From Mytilus edulis (Eukaryota; Mollusca; Bivalvia; Mytilida; Mytilidae): 64,000 nucleotides of DNA. The translations under genes were made by a program, and so were the position numbers. This document shows, one piece after another, positions 1 to 12,428 of the stretch; the first letter of the stretch is position 1; every line of letters starts with the position of its first letter. The notes beneath the pieces were generated by a model. The model made no database searches and had not been told where the DNA came from. It saw only the letters and a program-made list of their open reading frames with translations. The stretch is taken from the NCBI RefSeq assembly GCF_963676685.1, contig NC_092344.1, positions 97,866,749 to 97,930,748 on the forward strand. Reading direction: 5' to 3'.

Positions 1-1417
1 CATGCAACAGTTTTACAATTTCATATGTTTATATATATATATATATATCTTTTATTCATAAGACAAAGTAATATGGGTAATACTTTACTTACATGTAAAA
101 CTAGTTCACAATATTTGCATGTTTTAATTCCCCAACTTATTTTCAAGGAAGCCATCATCAGCTGTTCCTACTCATTTCCTTCCATATACATGTACACCCA
201 TGGACTTTGATTTACAACATATTAAAATACTTATTATGATATACATTCAATATCACTTTCTCGGTAATAATGAACAAATATAGAAATCTGGGTTTTCCAT
301 TGACCTTTAAAGGTTTAAGTTAACAAAAGACATTTGATGAATTTTATTACCAAGGCCATCAAATGTTCTTTTTCTGCTAATATAATGTGTAAATCTGATT
401 AAAAAAATCTTCAATTAGCTTTATTACATGTATAATGGTATCAATAACTATTTGCAATATTGACATAAATTGTCAAACTGGGCACATTTGAAAGATGTAG
501 TTCAGCTACTTAATTTTCACCTTCTTTCAACCTGACCTCATTTTTCACTTATTTCAAGTCAGACGTGAATCAATTTGTGTCACATGGGTATGTTATATTA
601 TTGTACAAAATAATTAAATTGTGTATTTAAAAGGAAATAAATAGAGTGGAATTTTCAACAGAGCAAAACTTAGTCAAACTCAAATTATTATAATATACAT
701 TTAGATACATATGATCATATGCATTGATGCAATGAATACAAAATACTGGGAACAATGATGTGGCATCATTGCCACCTCAGAATTGCCACACAAGACAAAC
801 TATCCAACAGAGTCCAAATGAAGTGGACTATAAGTCACCCTCAACAATGAGAAAAAAACATACTGAAAATGGATGCTTACATAAGTCCTTAACTCATAAA
901 ACTTAACTTAATCTTCAGGAAAAAATTGTCAAATTATTCATATAACAATTTGACTGATGATTTTGATCATTAAATTTATTTGTATATCTTTTCTAGTTGA
1001 TTATTTAGGTTGTTTTCAGGTTCACTCTACGAGTCTAGTTTTCTCCAAGAATGCCAAAAATTGGTAAAAAATATCATTATTTAAAGAGCAATAATTCATG
1101 TAAGGAGTCAAAGTTTTAATGATTTTAACCATATAGAACTACATTTTTATTTGTAGATCTTGTCTAACTGACCATTTTTGTTGTTTGAAGCTTCTCTTGA
1201 AGATATCTGATTTTGCTGCCAAGAAAATAGCCAAATTTCATTTAACAAGTTAACATGGCAACAAACAATGACAAAAATTGTATATAAATAAGAAAAGTGA
1301 ATTACTGACATATTCATTTTACCACAGATAAGACATCAACTGATCAAATAAGAAAATAATAAATGTGGTTTCGATAGTCCCCTTTGACTTCGTCTTAACA
1401 TCCCATGGGGAAATAAC
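1..1417. other. AT-rich intergenic stretch, no gene seen
   Basis: I see no exon-like coding stretch here. A (TA)n run lies near 31-48. Around 760-860 there is a degenerate copy of the common dispersed repeat whose better copies are at 6980 and 31741, recognisable by the gatgtgg...attgcca start and the caacaatgag phrase. Nothing else could be assigned. Confidence 0.5.
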
Positions 1418-2648
1418 TAGAGGCTCTAAAGAGCCTGTGTCACTCACCTTGGTCTATGTGCATATTTAACAAAGGACACAGATGGATTCATGACAAAATT
1501 ATGTTTTGGTGGTGGTGATGTGTTTGTAGATCTTACTTTACTGAACATTCTTGCTACTAACAATTATCTCTATCTTTAATGCACTTTGCCAAGTAGTTAC
1601 AGAGGAAAATATTTTGTAAAAATTTACCAAAATTTATGAAAATTGTAAAAAATTGACTACATGTATAAAGGGCAATAACTCCTTAATGGGTCAATTGACC
1701 ATTTTGCTCATGTTGACTTATATGTAGGTCTTACTTTGCTGTACATTATTGCTGTTTTCGGTTTATCTCTATCTATAATAATGTTGAAGATAATAAATTT
1801 CCCAAAAAGTACCAATTCAGAGGTAGCAACCCAACATCGGGTTGTCTGATTCATTTGAACATTTCAGGGCAGATCGATTGTGACCTAATGACCATTTTTA
1901 TCCATGTAGATTTGTTCTAAATGCTTTGGTTTCAGAGATAGACGCCAAAAACTACATTTTACCCTATGTACTATTTTTAGCCATGTCAGTTTTTGGTTTG
2001 CGAGCGGGGTCATCCGACACATTTTTGAACTAAATACCTTAATGATGATTGTGGACAAGTTTGGTTAAATTTGTCTCAGTTGTTTCAAAGGAGAAGATTT
2101 TTATTTAAAGATAACAAAAATTTACGAAAAAATTGTTAGAAATTGACTATAAAGGGCAATAACTCCTTAAGAGGTCAACTGACCATTTTGGTCATGTTGA
2201 CTTATTTGAAGATCTAACTTTGCTGAACATTATTGCTGTTTACAGTTTATCTTTATCTAAAATAATATTCAAGATAATAACCAACCAGATGCTCCGCAGG
2301 GAGCAGCTTTATACGACAGCAGAGGTCGAACCCTGAACAGTTGGGGCAAGTATGGACACAACATTTAAGCTTGATACAGCTCTGAATTTGGATTGTGATT
2401 AAACAGTTGACACAACATAGGTTTCTGACACAGAATGAATGTGGTCTAAGAACTTAAACTTAAAAACTTAAAAATTTAAATTGGACATTTACCTATTATG
2501 GTCCAATATCCAAAATCTAAATACATGGTTAGATTCAGCATATCATAGAACCCCAAGAATTCAATTTTTGATGAAATCAAATAATGTTCAATTTTAGACC
2601 CTTTAGACCTCAATGTGGACCAATTTGATAACCTGGCCAAAATATTAA

Positions 2649-3692
2649 CAAGAGTGCACACACTGAAATGTCTCGCCTTCTTTACTAATCATTGATAGTA
2701 TGTCCTAAATATAAAACTTTATTACAACTGTCACATAAACTTCACATTAACCAAGAAAGCCAAACATTGACCAATAAACCATGAAATTAAGGTCAAGGTC
2801 AGATGAACCATTTCAGAAAGACATGTACAGCTAACAATTCTTTCATACAACAAATATAGTTGACCTACTCTTATAGTTTAAGAAAAACAGACCAAAACAT
2901 CAAAACTTAACACTGAGCAATGAACCGTAAAAATGAGTTCAAGGTCAAATAAAACCTGCACAACTAATATATAGATCATAAAATATTTCCATACACCAAA
3001 TATAGTTAACATATTGCATATAGTATTAGAAAAAAGACCAAAACTAAAAAATTAAACTTTGACCCCTGAACCATGAAAATGAGGTCAAGGTCAGATGACA
3101 CCTGCCAGCTAGACATGTACACCAAATATAGAAGACCTATTGCATATAGTAAACGAAAAACAGACCAAAACACAAAAACTTAACAATAACCACTGAACCA
3201 TGAAAATGAGGTCAAGGTCAGATGACACCTGCCGGTTGGACATGTACACCTTACAGTCCTTCCATACACCGAATATACAAGACCTATAGTTTATAGTATC
3301 TGAGATATGGACTTGACCACCAAAACTTAACCTTGTTCACTGATCCATGAAATGAGGTTGAGGTCAAGTGAAAACTGTCTGACGGGGATGAGGACCTTGC
3401 AACGTACGCACATACCAAATATAGTTATCCTATTACTTATAATAAGAGAGAATTTAACATTACAAAAAATGTTAACTTTTTTTTCAAGTAGTCACTGAAC
3501 CATGAAAATGAGGTCAAGGACATTGGACATGTGACTGACAGAAACATGACGCATCTATATACAAAGTATGAAGCATCCAGGACTTCCACCTTCTAAAATA
3601 TAAAGTTTTTACGAAGTTAGCTAACACCGCCGCCGCCGCATAACTATCCCTATGTTGAGCTTTCTGCAACAAAAGTTGCAGGCTCGACAAAA
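2649..3692. repeat. Repeat R3 nested inside R2a
   Basis: It starts with aagagtgcacacactgaaat and ends with gttgcaggctcgacaaaaa. The interior is a series of roughly 110-bp units sharing the phrase ccatgaaaatgaggtcaagg, near 2930, 3065, 3200, 3345 and 3505. The surrounding R2 sequence is cut between ...aaaatattaac and aatctaaatacatgg, so this is a clean insertion. Subterminal gtctcgcct (left) and aggctcgac (right) form an approximate inverted pair, the same design as R1 and R2. Confidence 0.55.
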
Positions 3693-3815
3693 ATCTAAAT
3701 ACATGGTTAGATTCAGCATATTGAAGAACCCCACACATTCAATTTTTGTTGAAATCAAACAAAGTTTAATTTTGGACCCTGATTTGGACCAACTTGAAAA
3801 CTGGGCCCATAATCA

Positions 3816-5701
3816 ATCAGATGCTCCGCAGGGTGCAGCTTTATACGACCGCAGAGGTTGAACCCTGAATAGTTGGGGCAAGTATGGACACAACATTCAA
3901 GCTGGATTCAGCTCTAAATTTGGATTGTGATTAAATAGTTGACACAGCATAGGTTTCTGACACAGAATGAATGTGGTCCAATGAACTTAAAATTTTTGTT
4001 TTGCCTTTGAGCAATTCACTATGCTGTTGAATATTAATCCTCTCAAAAAAATGTTTGAAGAAATGTTCCTTTTATTTATGAAATCTGAAATGAGAAAAAA
4101 TGACCCCCCCCCCCCCTCCCCCAATTTTTTTTCACATTCCCCTTTCCCATATTCCAAAACTCATCTCAATTCAAATTTCTAATGGAGTTTGCAACAATAA
4201 CTACTCATTTAAACACATCATAAAATATTAAAATGTAAAAAAAGTGCTTGTTATCACTGAATGGTAAAGATTGTTTTAATTTATCAGTTGGTAGTAAAAG
4301 TGAATATACATTGTATATATTGTATAAAACAATGATTTAAATTGATTCAACTACTATTCTGGACAAAGAAAGATAACTCCAATTGAAAATTTCTTGCTAT
4401 TGCGCAATAATGTGCAATTAGATATTTCTTGCTATTGCACAATACTGTGCAATTGAAAATACTTGCTATTGCACACTACTGTGCAATTGAAGATTTCTTG
4501 CTATTGCACAATACCGTGCAATTGAAAATTTCTTGCTATTGCACAATACTGTGCAAATGAAGATTTCTTGCTATTGCTGAATACTGTGCAATTGAAAATT
4601 TCTTGCTATTGCACAATACTTAATATAATAATTTTGAATCCTGATTTGGACCAACGTGAAAATTGGGCCCATAATCAAAAATCTTAGTACATGTTTAGAT
4701 TCAGCCTATCAAAGAAGCCCAAGAATTCCATTTTTTAAAAATTAAACTTAGTTTAATTTTGGACCCTTTGGACTTTAATGTAGACCAACTTGAAAATGGG
4801 ACCAAAAATTAAGAATCTACATACACAGTTAGATTTGGCATATCAAAGAACCCCATTATTCAATTTTTGATGAAATCAAACAAAGTTTAATTTTGGACCC
4901 TGATTTGGACCAACTTGAAAACTGGGGCAATAATCAAAAATATAAGTCTATTTTTAGATTCAGCATATCACAGAACCCCAAGGATTCAATTTTTGTTTAA
5001 ATCAAACTAAGTTTAATTTTGGACCCTTTGGACCTTAATGTAGACCAATTTGAAAACGGGACAAAAAATTAGGAATCTACATACACAGTTAGATTCGGCA
5101 TATCAAAGAACCCCAATTTTTCAATTTTTGATGAAATCAAACAAAGTATAATTTTGGACCCTTTGGGCCCCTTATTCCTAAACTGTTGGGACCAAAACTC
5201 CCAAAATCAATCCCAACCTTCCTTTTATGGTCATAAACCTTGTGTTTAAATTTCATAGATTTCTATTTACTTATACTAAAGTTATGGTGCAAAAACCAAG
5301 AAAAATGCTTATTTGGGACCTTTTTTTTGGCCCCTAATTCCTAAACTGTTCCGACCTTAACTCCCAAAATCAATCGCAACCTTCCTTTTGTGGTCATAAA
5401 CCTTGTGTTTAAATTTCATTGATTTCTATTTACTTATACTAAAGTTATTGTGCGAAAACCAAGAAAATGCTTATTTGGGCCCTTTTTGGCCCCTTATTCC
5501 TAAAATGTTGGTACCAAAACTCCCAAAATCAATCCCAGTCTTCCTTTTGTGGTCATAAACCTTGTGTTAAAATGTCATAGATTTCCATTCACTTTTACTA
5601 AAGTTAGAGTGCGAAAACTAAAAGTATTCGGACGACGACGAAGACGACAACGTGATACCATTATACGACCAAAAAAATTTAAATTTTTGTGGTCGTATAA
5701 A
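3816..5701 (+). repeat. Repeat R2, copy b (R2 inserted into R2)
   Basis: A second complete left end (tcagatgctccgcagggtgc) appears at 3816 and a matching right-end hairpin with ggtcgtataaaa closes at 5701. The interrupted R2a unit reads through if this copy is removed, so an R2 element inserted into a resident R2. It also contains the short-period array at 4385-4620. Confidence 0.6.
4385..4620. repeat. Tandem array of ~35-bp units with ttgctattgcacaat core
   Basis: About seven degenerate units share ttcttgctattgcacaatac and tgtgcaattgaaa. The core ttgcacaat-actgt-gcaattg is a small dyad in each unit. Shorter versions occur in the other R2 copies at 7725-7905 and, inverted, 34690-34870, so the array is a variable internal part of R2 rather than an independent locus. 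Confidence 0.7.
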
Positions 5702-6979
5702 AATCTAAGTACATGTTTAGATTCAGCATATCAAAGAACCCCAAGAATTCAATTTTTGTTAAAATCAAACTAAGTTTAATTTTGGACCCTTTGGACCTTA
5801 ATGTAGACCAATTTGAAGATAGGAGCAAAAATTAAGAATCTAAATACACGGTTTGATTTGGCATATCAAAGAACTCCAAATAATTCATTTTTTGATGAAA
5901 TCAAACAAAGTTTAATTTTGGACCCTAATTCCGAAACTGTTGGGACAAAAACTCCCAAAATCAATCCCAACCTTCTTCTTGTGGTCATAAACCTTGTGTT
6001 AAAATTTCATAGATTTCTATTTACTTATACTAAAGTCATTGTGCAAAAACCAAGAAAAATGCTTATTTGGGACCTTTTTTTTTGCCCCTAATTCCTAAAC
6101 TGTTGGTACCAAAACTCCAAAAATCTATCCCAACCTTCATTTTGTGGTCATAAACCTTATGTTAAAATTTCATAGATTTCTGTTTACTTATACTAAAGTT
6201 ATAGTGCGAAAACCAAAAAAAATGCTTATTTGGGCCCTTTTTGGCCCCTAATTCCTATACTGTTGGGACCAAAACTCCCAAAATCAATCCCAACCTTCCT
6301 TTTATGGTCATAAACCTTGCGTTTAAATTTCATAGACTTCTATTAACTTAAACTAAAGTAATAGTGCGAAAACCAAATGTCTTCGGACGACGACAACGAC
6401 GACGCCAACGTCATACCAATAACGCCCAAAAAATTTTCAATTTTTGCGGTCGTATAAAAACTGCAAAATTTCCTTAAAATTCACCATTCAGGGGCAGCAA
6501 CCCAACAACAGGTTGTCTGATTAATCTGAAAATTTCAGAGCAGATAGATCTTACCCTAATGAGCAATTTTACCCCATGTCATAGTAGCTCTAAATGCTTT
6601 GGTTTCAGAGATATTAGCCAAAATCTACATTTTACCCCATGTTCTAATTTTAGCCATGGTGGCCATCTTGGTTGGTTGGCCAGGTCACTGGACACATTTT
6701 TAAAAAAGATACCCCAATGATGATTGTGGCCAAGTTTGGTTTAATTTGGCCCAGTAGTTTCAGAGGAGAAGATTTTTGTAAAAAAATAACGACGACTGAC
6801 GCCAAGTGATGAAAAAAGCTCACTTGGCCCTTTGGGGCAGGTGAGCTAAAAATAAAGGGGATGTAGTATGATTGCCAATAAGAAAACTATCTAACAAAGT
6901 TCAAATGAAGAGGATGTAAGCAATTATAGACATTACTACTTTCTGTGTAAAACCAAAAAAAAACAATACCGTATCTATA

Positions 6980-8935
6980 TAAAAAAAGAAGATGTGGTAT
7001 GATTGCCAATGGGACAACTCTCAACAAGAGACCAAAATGACACAGAAATTATCAAATATAGGTCACCATACGGCCTTCAACAATGAGCAAAGCCCATACC
7101 ACATGGTTAGCTATAAATGGCCCCAAAATGACAATGTAAATCAATTCAAACAAGAAAACTAACGGCCTAATTTATGTACAAACCAGATGCTCCGCAGGGC
7201 GTAGCTTTATACGACCGCAGAGGTTGAACCCTGAACGGTTGGGGCAAGTATGGACACAACATTCAAGCTGGATTCAGCTCTAAATTTGGATTGTGATTAA
7301 ATAGTTGACACAGCATAGGTTTCTGACACAGAATGAATGTGTTCTAATGAACTTAAAATTTTTGTTTTCTCTTAGAGCAATTCACTATGCTGTTGAATAT
7401 TAATCCTCTCAAAAAAATGTTTGAAGAAATTTTCTTTTTTATTTATGAAATTTCAAATGAGAAAAATTGAACCCAATTTTTTTAATCACATCCCCCTTTC
7501 CCTTATTCCAAAACTAATCTCAATTAAAATTTCTAATGGAGTTTGCAACAATAACTACTCATTTAAATACATCATAAAATATTAAGATGTAAAAAAACTG
7601 CTTGTTATCACTGAATGGTAAAGATTATTTTAATTTATCAGTTGGTAGTAAAAAGTGAATATACATTGTATATTGTATATAACAAAGATTTAAGTTGATT
7701 CTGGACAAAGAAAGATAACTCCAATTAAAAAAAATCTTGCTATTGCACAATATTTTGCAATTAGATATTTCTTGCTTACTATTCTGGACAAAGAAAGATA
7801 ACTCTAATTAAAAAAAAATTTGCTATTTCACAATATTGTGCAATTAGATATTTCTTGCCATTGCGCAATACTGTGCAATTGAAAAGACTTGCTATTGCAC
7901 AATACTTAATATAATAACTTTAGATCCTGATTTGGACCAACTTGAAAACTGGGCCCATAATAAAAAATCTAAGTACATTTTTGGATTCAGCATATCAAAG
8001 AACCCCAAGATTTCAATTTTTGTTAAAATCAGACTAAGTTTAATTTTGGACCCTTTGGACTTTAGTGTAGACCAATTTGAAAACAGGACCAAAAATGAAG
8101 AATCTACATACACAGTTAGATTTGGTATATCAAAGAACCCCATTTATTCAATTTTTGATGAAATCAAACAAAGTTTAATTTTGGACCCCGATTTGGACCA
8201 ACTTGAAAACTGGGCCAATAATCAAGAATCTAAGTACATTTTTAGATTCAGCATATCAAAGAACCTAACTGATTCATTTTTTGTCAAAATCAAACTAAGT
8301 TTAATTTTGGACCCTTTGGACCTTAATGTAGATCAATTTGAAAACGGGACCAAAAGTTAAGAATCTACATACACAGTCATGACAGTTAGATTCGGCATAT
8401 CAAAGAACCCCAATTATTCAATTTTGATGAAATCAAACAAAGTTTAATTTTGGACCCTTTGGGCCCCTTATTCTGTTGGGACCAAAACTCCCAAAATCAA
8501 TCCCAACCGTTCTTTTGTGGTCATAAACCTTGTGTCAAAATTTCATAGATTTCTATTAACTTAAACTAAAGTTATAGTGCAAAAACCAAGAAAATGCTTA
8601 TTTGGGCCCTTTTTGGCCCCTAATTCCTAAAATGTTGGAACCAAAACTCCCAAAATCAATACCAACCTTCCTTTTGTGGTCATAAACCTTGTGTTAAAAT
8701 TTCATAGATTTCCATTCACTTTTACTAAAGTTAGAGTGCGAAAACTAAAAGTATTCGGACGTCGACGACGACGCCAACGTGATAGCAATATACGACGAAA
8801 AATTTTTCAAATTTTGCGGTCGTATAAAAATAAAGGAAAAACAAATATGTATCACATATACAAACGACAACCACTGAATTACAGGCTCCTGACTTGGGAC
8901 AGGCACATACATACAGAATGAGGCTGGGTTAAAAG
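6980..8935 (+). repeat. Dispersed repeat B (gatgtggtatgattgcc family), split by R2c
   Basis: The left part (6980-7180) runs from agaagatgtggtatgattgc to aactaacggcctaatttatg, and the right part (8829-8935) from acaaatatgtatcacat to gactcctgacttgggacaggc-like sequence. R2c sits exactly between them, in the A-rich stretch after tttatgtacaaa. Other copies or fragments are at 9700-9850, 21380-21530, 31741-31925, 38180-38560, 45300-47516 and 58725-58805. The repeat has no convincing reading frame. Confidence 0.65.
7183..8828 (+). repeat. Repeat R2, copy c (near-intact)
   Basis: The ends are ccagatgctccgcagggcg at the left and gcggtcgtataaaa at the right. The subterminal motif tttatacgaccgca (7207) is the reverse complement of tgcggtcgtataaa (8815). 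A second hairpin arm, atacgacgaaaaattt, lies just inside the right end. It holds two ~159-bp tandem units starting at 8481 and 8640. It is very similar to the inverted copy at 33431-35722: a 142-codon open stretch through the repeats differs by a single residue. The element is inserted into repeat B. Confidence 0.7.
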
Positions 8936-10628
8936 AGTTGTTGGCTATTAAAGGCAGACAGGCAGGCAGACAGATAACTAAGGTTTGATAGCTGTCAGTG
9001 ACTGTCAGTACGGTGCAGTCCGGTGTATCCCCGCACCTAAGACTTATGACTTCACTTCATTCAACTGATAAAACCAATAATTGTATAATATTGTGTGAAC
9101 ACATTCATAACATACTTTTATTTCATAAAATCTTCTGTTTGTATGGTTTTATCCTCTAGATTTTGTGTAATGTGTGTCCAAAATTAGGGAAACCCCTTTT
9201 CTGAGATTTCCTCCAATGTCTGGTGATTTTGCGCATGCCTTCCAAAAATAGCTTATTTTAAATAAAGGAAAGATTTTATACTACGAAATATAGCTGATTT
9301 TGAATCAAATACTCTGCCAAGGATGCAGAGCAAAAATCCTTTCAATCTGATATAAGTTTGACTTAAAACAAATTTTATCTGATCTATTTTTTTTAATGAA
9401 AAATGGCCAAATATGGCAAATCACAGGATTGCAGTTATTAATTAAATCTTGGACTTATTAATTTTATTCTTTTTAATCCCTTCGGAAGGCTAAAACAATA
9501 ACAAGAACGATTTTGTTTGTGATACTGTGTTGAACTTGATGACAAAATCAGCCAATGCGCGATATCACGGGCCGCACGGACACCAGGGACTTCACTGTAC
9601 TTCATGTCTTTTTTGTTGTTAGGGATGAGTTATTTGTTATGTTATAAACTTGTTTTGTTAAAAATAAGGCCATCTGTTTGCTCATGCAATTGTTTCATAT
9701 TTTGATGCAGGGGCCTTTCATTGCTGACTATACTGTAAGGGTTTTTCTCATTGTTGAAGGTAGTATACAGGTATAGTAGTCTGCAAATTTGTTTACATGC
9801 ACTTCATTTAAACTTTGGTTGATAATTGTCTCATTTTGGAGAGGTTATGAATCCCTGGCATAATTTATTGAATCACTCAATACCTTCAATCAATACAATA
9901 TTTCCTATTATAGTATACGTACAAGAAACTATCACTGTTTGTTTCTGAACTTATAAACACCAAACAGACTTACCAGTGACAGTCGACAAGCAGTTGTGGT
10001 CAACTGGACTAATTCTTAACGGTAACACATATAATTTGTTTGGATTTGTCTGTTGTTGTTTTGATGTTGAGCAGACCAAAAAGAACTTTATTTGATAAAA
10101 GATGTATTCAGTATCCGATAATGAAAAATCAAAGTACTGAAGTACTGAACATCGGATGACCGCAATCACTTGTCTCAGAAAAAAATCACATCTCTATACC
10201 TGAAAGTGAGGAGATATATTTTATAGAAAATATTGCCAAAGGAAAATATTTTATAATGAAAAAATGTCTTACTCTATGAAACCAATTCGTCATGCAGACT
10301 CTTTTGCACAAGATTCAATATAGTGATCAACAATGAAATACTTTCCACGACAATATTTCCTCACCAAAGAAGCTAGGTCTTCCCTGTGATAAAGGTAGTA
10401 TTTTAGGCCATTTAGTGCCATAGGAGAACCTTGTCATTTGACAAAGACGCCAACAAAAACATATACATTATATAGTTAAATGTATTATATTGTATAATGC
10501 TTTTCAGTGTGAGTCAATTAAATGGAAATAAACATCTTCGATAAAGTACAAAGCAGGTGAAATTTAAAGTCACATGAAATGAGTGACTGGTAATGTTTAT
10601 CCAATTCTTGAACCAATGCATGTATATG
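8936..10628. other. Gene-free AT-rich interval
   Basis: No exon is supported. A fragment of repeat B in reverse orientation lies near 9700-9850 (ggggcctttcattgctgact...ctcattgttgaagg). Near 10170 a single arm of the cacttgtctcagaa hairpin repeat is present; complete hairpins of that family are at 37980 and 42490. Confidence 0.5.
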
Positions 10629-11367
10629 TTGTGTACAAGTTATCATTTTGTACAAATTATAATTTGTACAAAAACAATATTGTACAAATTATAATTTGTA
10701 TTTTGACTTTGTACAAATTGTAATTTGTACAAAAAGTGCTTATACAAATTACAATTTGTACAAAAATGGACAAAAAATCACTTATAACTTATACAATAAA
10801 TCCAATCTTTTGATGTACCAATTACAAATATAAATCATCACTTGTTTAAAGAAAGATTTGATTGTTTCCATGCACTTTTTGAAATAACGAATAAGTGGCA
10901 ACAAATCTTTCAAGATCCTTTTCAAAATCCAAATTATCAAATTTTACAAAATTTAAAATATAACCGTTTTTCCAAAGTTTCTGAATAAAAAAAAATCCTC
11001 CAAATAACGAAAAGAACTAATCAAGCAGTACTATTGAATGATATTTGTAAGAAAAAGCAGTTTATGTATTAAAAATTTGAAAAAAATCATATTTGTTTAC
11101 TTTTTTTTCTCTCTAAAATTTCGAAAATCAACCCTTGTGTAAAAACGGTGTATTTTGTTAATAAGGTTTAATGTGTGGTCAGTTACTATTACGATTCTAT
11201 CGTTTGAATCATTGCATTTTTCACCAAAATTCATATTTAAAACTGTTGTACAAGTTATAAGTGAATTTTGGTCAAATTTTGTTACAAAGTCAAAATACAA
11301 ATTATAATTTGTACAATATTTTTGTACAAATTATAATTTGTACAAAATGATAACTTGTACACAACAT
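10628..11367. mobile_element. Non-autonomous element with ~80-bp TIRs made of an 18-bp palindrome
   Basis: The ends tgttgtgtacaagttatc and gataacttgtacacaaca are inverted copies, and the match continues for about 80 bp with one small indel. Flanking TATA on each side could be the target duplication. Within the TIRs and just inside them the perfect palindrome TACAAATTATAATTTGTA occurs at 10651, 10683, 11296 and 11325, with one-base variants at 10712 and 10743. The middle 0.5 kb is AT-rich and shows no transposase. The superfamily cannot be named from the sequence. Confidence 0.75.
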
Positions 11368-11555
11368 ATATATCATAAACTTAGTTTTCTGTGCGGCACG
11401 ATTTTATCATATTTTTACGCAAACATATCGTATAATCGTCAATTTTTTCTCTCTCTGTCTGTTATGATGTGAAAACTATGGCAGCTAAATAATTGTCGTG
11501 TTTGACGCCATATGTTACCGATTGTCACCTTATAGTAAACAATCAACAAACAAGC

Positions 11556-11707
11556 ATGGATATTGAGCACGTGTATAACATGTACCATCAGATGATAGTT
11601 TATTTCAATGACAGATCCAAGGGTATTGCGGCCACCGGGTTTTTACGAGAGGGTCACGCTAAGGTCACTTGCATACGGAAAATATGTCGGCGAATTGCTT
11701 CCCGGAT
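11556..11707 (+). CDS. Candidate first coding exon of an unidentified gene
   Basis: A short open segment starts at ATG 11556 (MDIEHVYNMYHQMIVYF...) and runs 50 codons plus two bases to a GTAAGC donor-like site at 11708, just before an in-frame stop. Its base composition is clearly higher in G+C than the flanks and the residue mix (basic, Cys-containing KICRRIASR) looks protein-like. I do not recognise the family and found no following exon in matching phase before the next gene. It could be a 5' exon with a distant partner, a pseudogene fragment or chance. Confidence 0.25.
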
Positions 11708-11974
11708 GTAAGCTATTAAAAAAACGTAAACTTCTTCTAAATGTGAACAAATTAGAAAAAAGTATATGTACATAAGTTTAATAATGAAACTATCCATTTT
11801 GTTATAAAAAAAAACATACGCATCATTCTTTTTAAATTTGAGGTTTCATATGACTTTAACGATATTGATAAATAAAGTGAAAATAACACCAGAGAAACCT
11901 CTTTCGTCTGAATCGCACCTCTGGGTCCATCTTCACAGTTAAATAACACACGACAAATAAAGAGAAAATTGGAA

Positions 11975-12355
11975 TGTTAACAAAAAGATACACAACGTCA
12001 GCACCTAGAATCTATGCAAACCATCTTGTATTGTTTGTGAAGTAGACACTTAACATATATCTATAAGGTCTTGGTACTTTAAGTTCAAGAAAAAAGACAA
12101 TGGCGCTCTTTAACAAAACGCTGGCACGTCAATTTTTTTGCACAGACACTATTGACGTTCTACAAAGTCTAACTTATATCATATGAAATTTAATGAATTG
12201 AGCGGAAATGTACACTCCATACGAGGGCGAAGTTGGCAATGATAATGCTGCTGAGGTGAGTGAAGAAAAGCTATAATTTTGAAAATGAAATCGTTTCGTT
12301 TGTTATAGATTTTAATATACTAATATCATCGCTGATGTCAAATTCGAGGTATAGA
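11975..12355 (-). repeat. 3' module of the YIDD reverse-transcriptase repeat, without the RT
   Basis: This stretch matches 39840-40215 over several phrases (the tcagcacctagaatctatg / tcttgtattgtttgtgaag / tcttggtac series and the closing tgatgtcaaattcgaggta). At 39.8-40.5 kb the same sequence lies immediately downstream of a minus-strand reverse transcriptase relic. Here only the tail remains. Confidence 0.45.
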
Positions 12356-12428
12356 ATAGAATAGAATAAAATATCTTTTATTTCCATAAGAGGTACCCTG
12401 AAGGGGCAAAGTGCATTTACATAGTATG

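Larger units (their letters stand above)
2285..6458 (+). repeat. Repeat R2, copy a (outer copy, contains nested R3 and R2b)
   Basis: It begins with cagatgctccgcaggg and the motif tttatacgac, and ends with a hairpin and gcggtcgtataaa. The interior carries alternating units with the phrases agattcagcatatcaaagaa and ttttggaccctttggacc. It is interrupted by R3 at 2649-3692 and by a second full R2 copy at 3816-5701. On either side of both insertions the R2 sequence resumes at the expected place (for example cataatcaa before and aatctaagtac after the inner copy). Open frames through the repeat units are accidental. Confidence 0.65.
1418..6848. repeat. Outer interspersed repeat R1, split by nested insertions
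   Basis: The left end has a GGCTCT-AA-AGAGCC hairpin followed by gtgtcactcacct; the right end has a ggccctttggggc hairpin followed by aggtgagct, so the ends carry a subterminal inverted repeat of roughly cactcacct/aggtgagct. Internal phrases such as agggcaataactcctta and gcagcaacccaaca recur at both ends (1670-2280 and 6460-6800), showing that one element was opened by the insertion at 2285-6458. No coding capacity is seen. By recall this resembles a family abundant in bivalves; assignment to a Helentron-type non-autonomous element is an inference. Confidence 0.6.

Noticed and set aside
4385-4620. CRISPR-like array of regular ~35-bp units
   Set aside because: Units are contiguous and degenerate with no unique spacers; this is a eukaryotic tandem repeat inside R2.
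7932-8360. 142-codon open frame, nearly identical to one at 34239-34667 (minus)
   Set aside because: It is the same frame through periodic R2 repeat units (agattcagcatatcaaag / gaccctttggac); the peptide is a repetition of the DNA period with no domain, and its conservation follows from two recent copies of a repeat.
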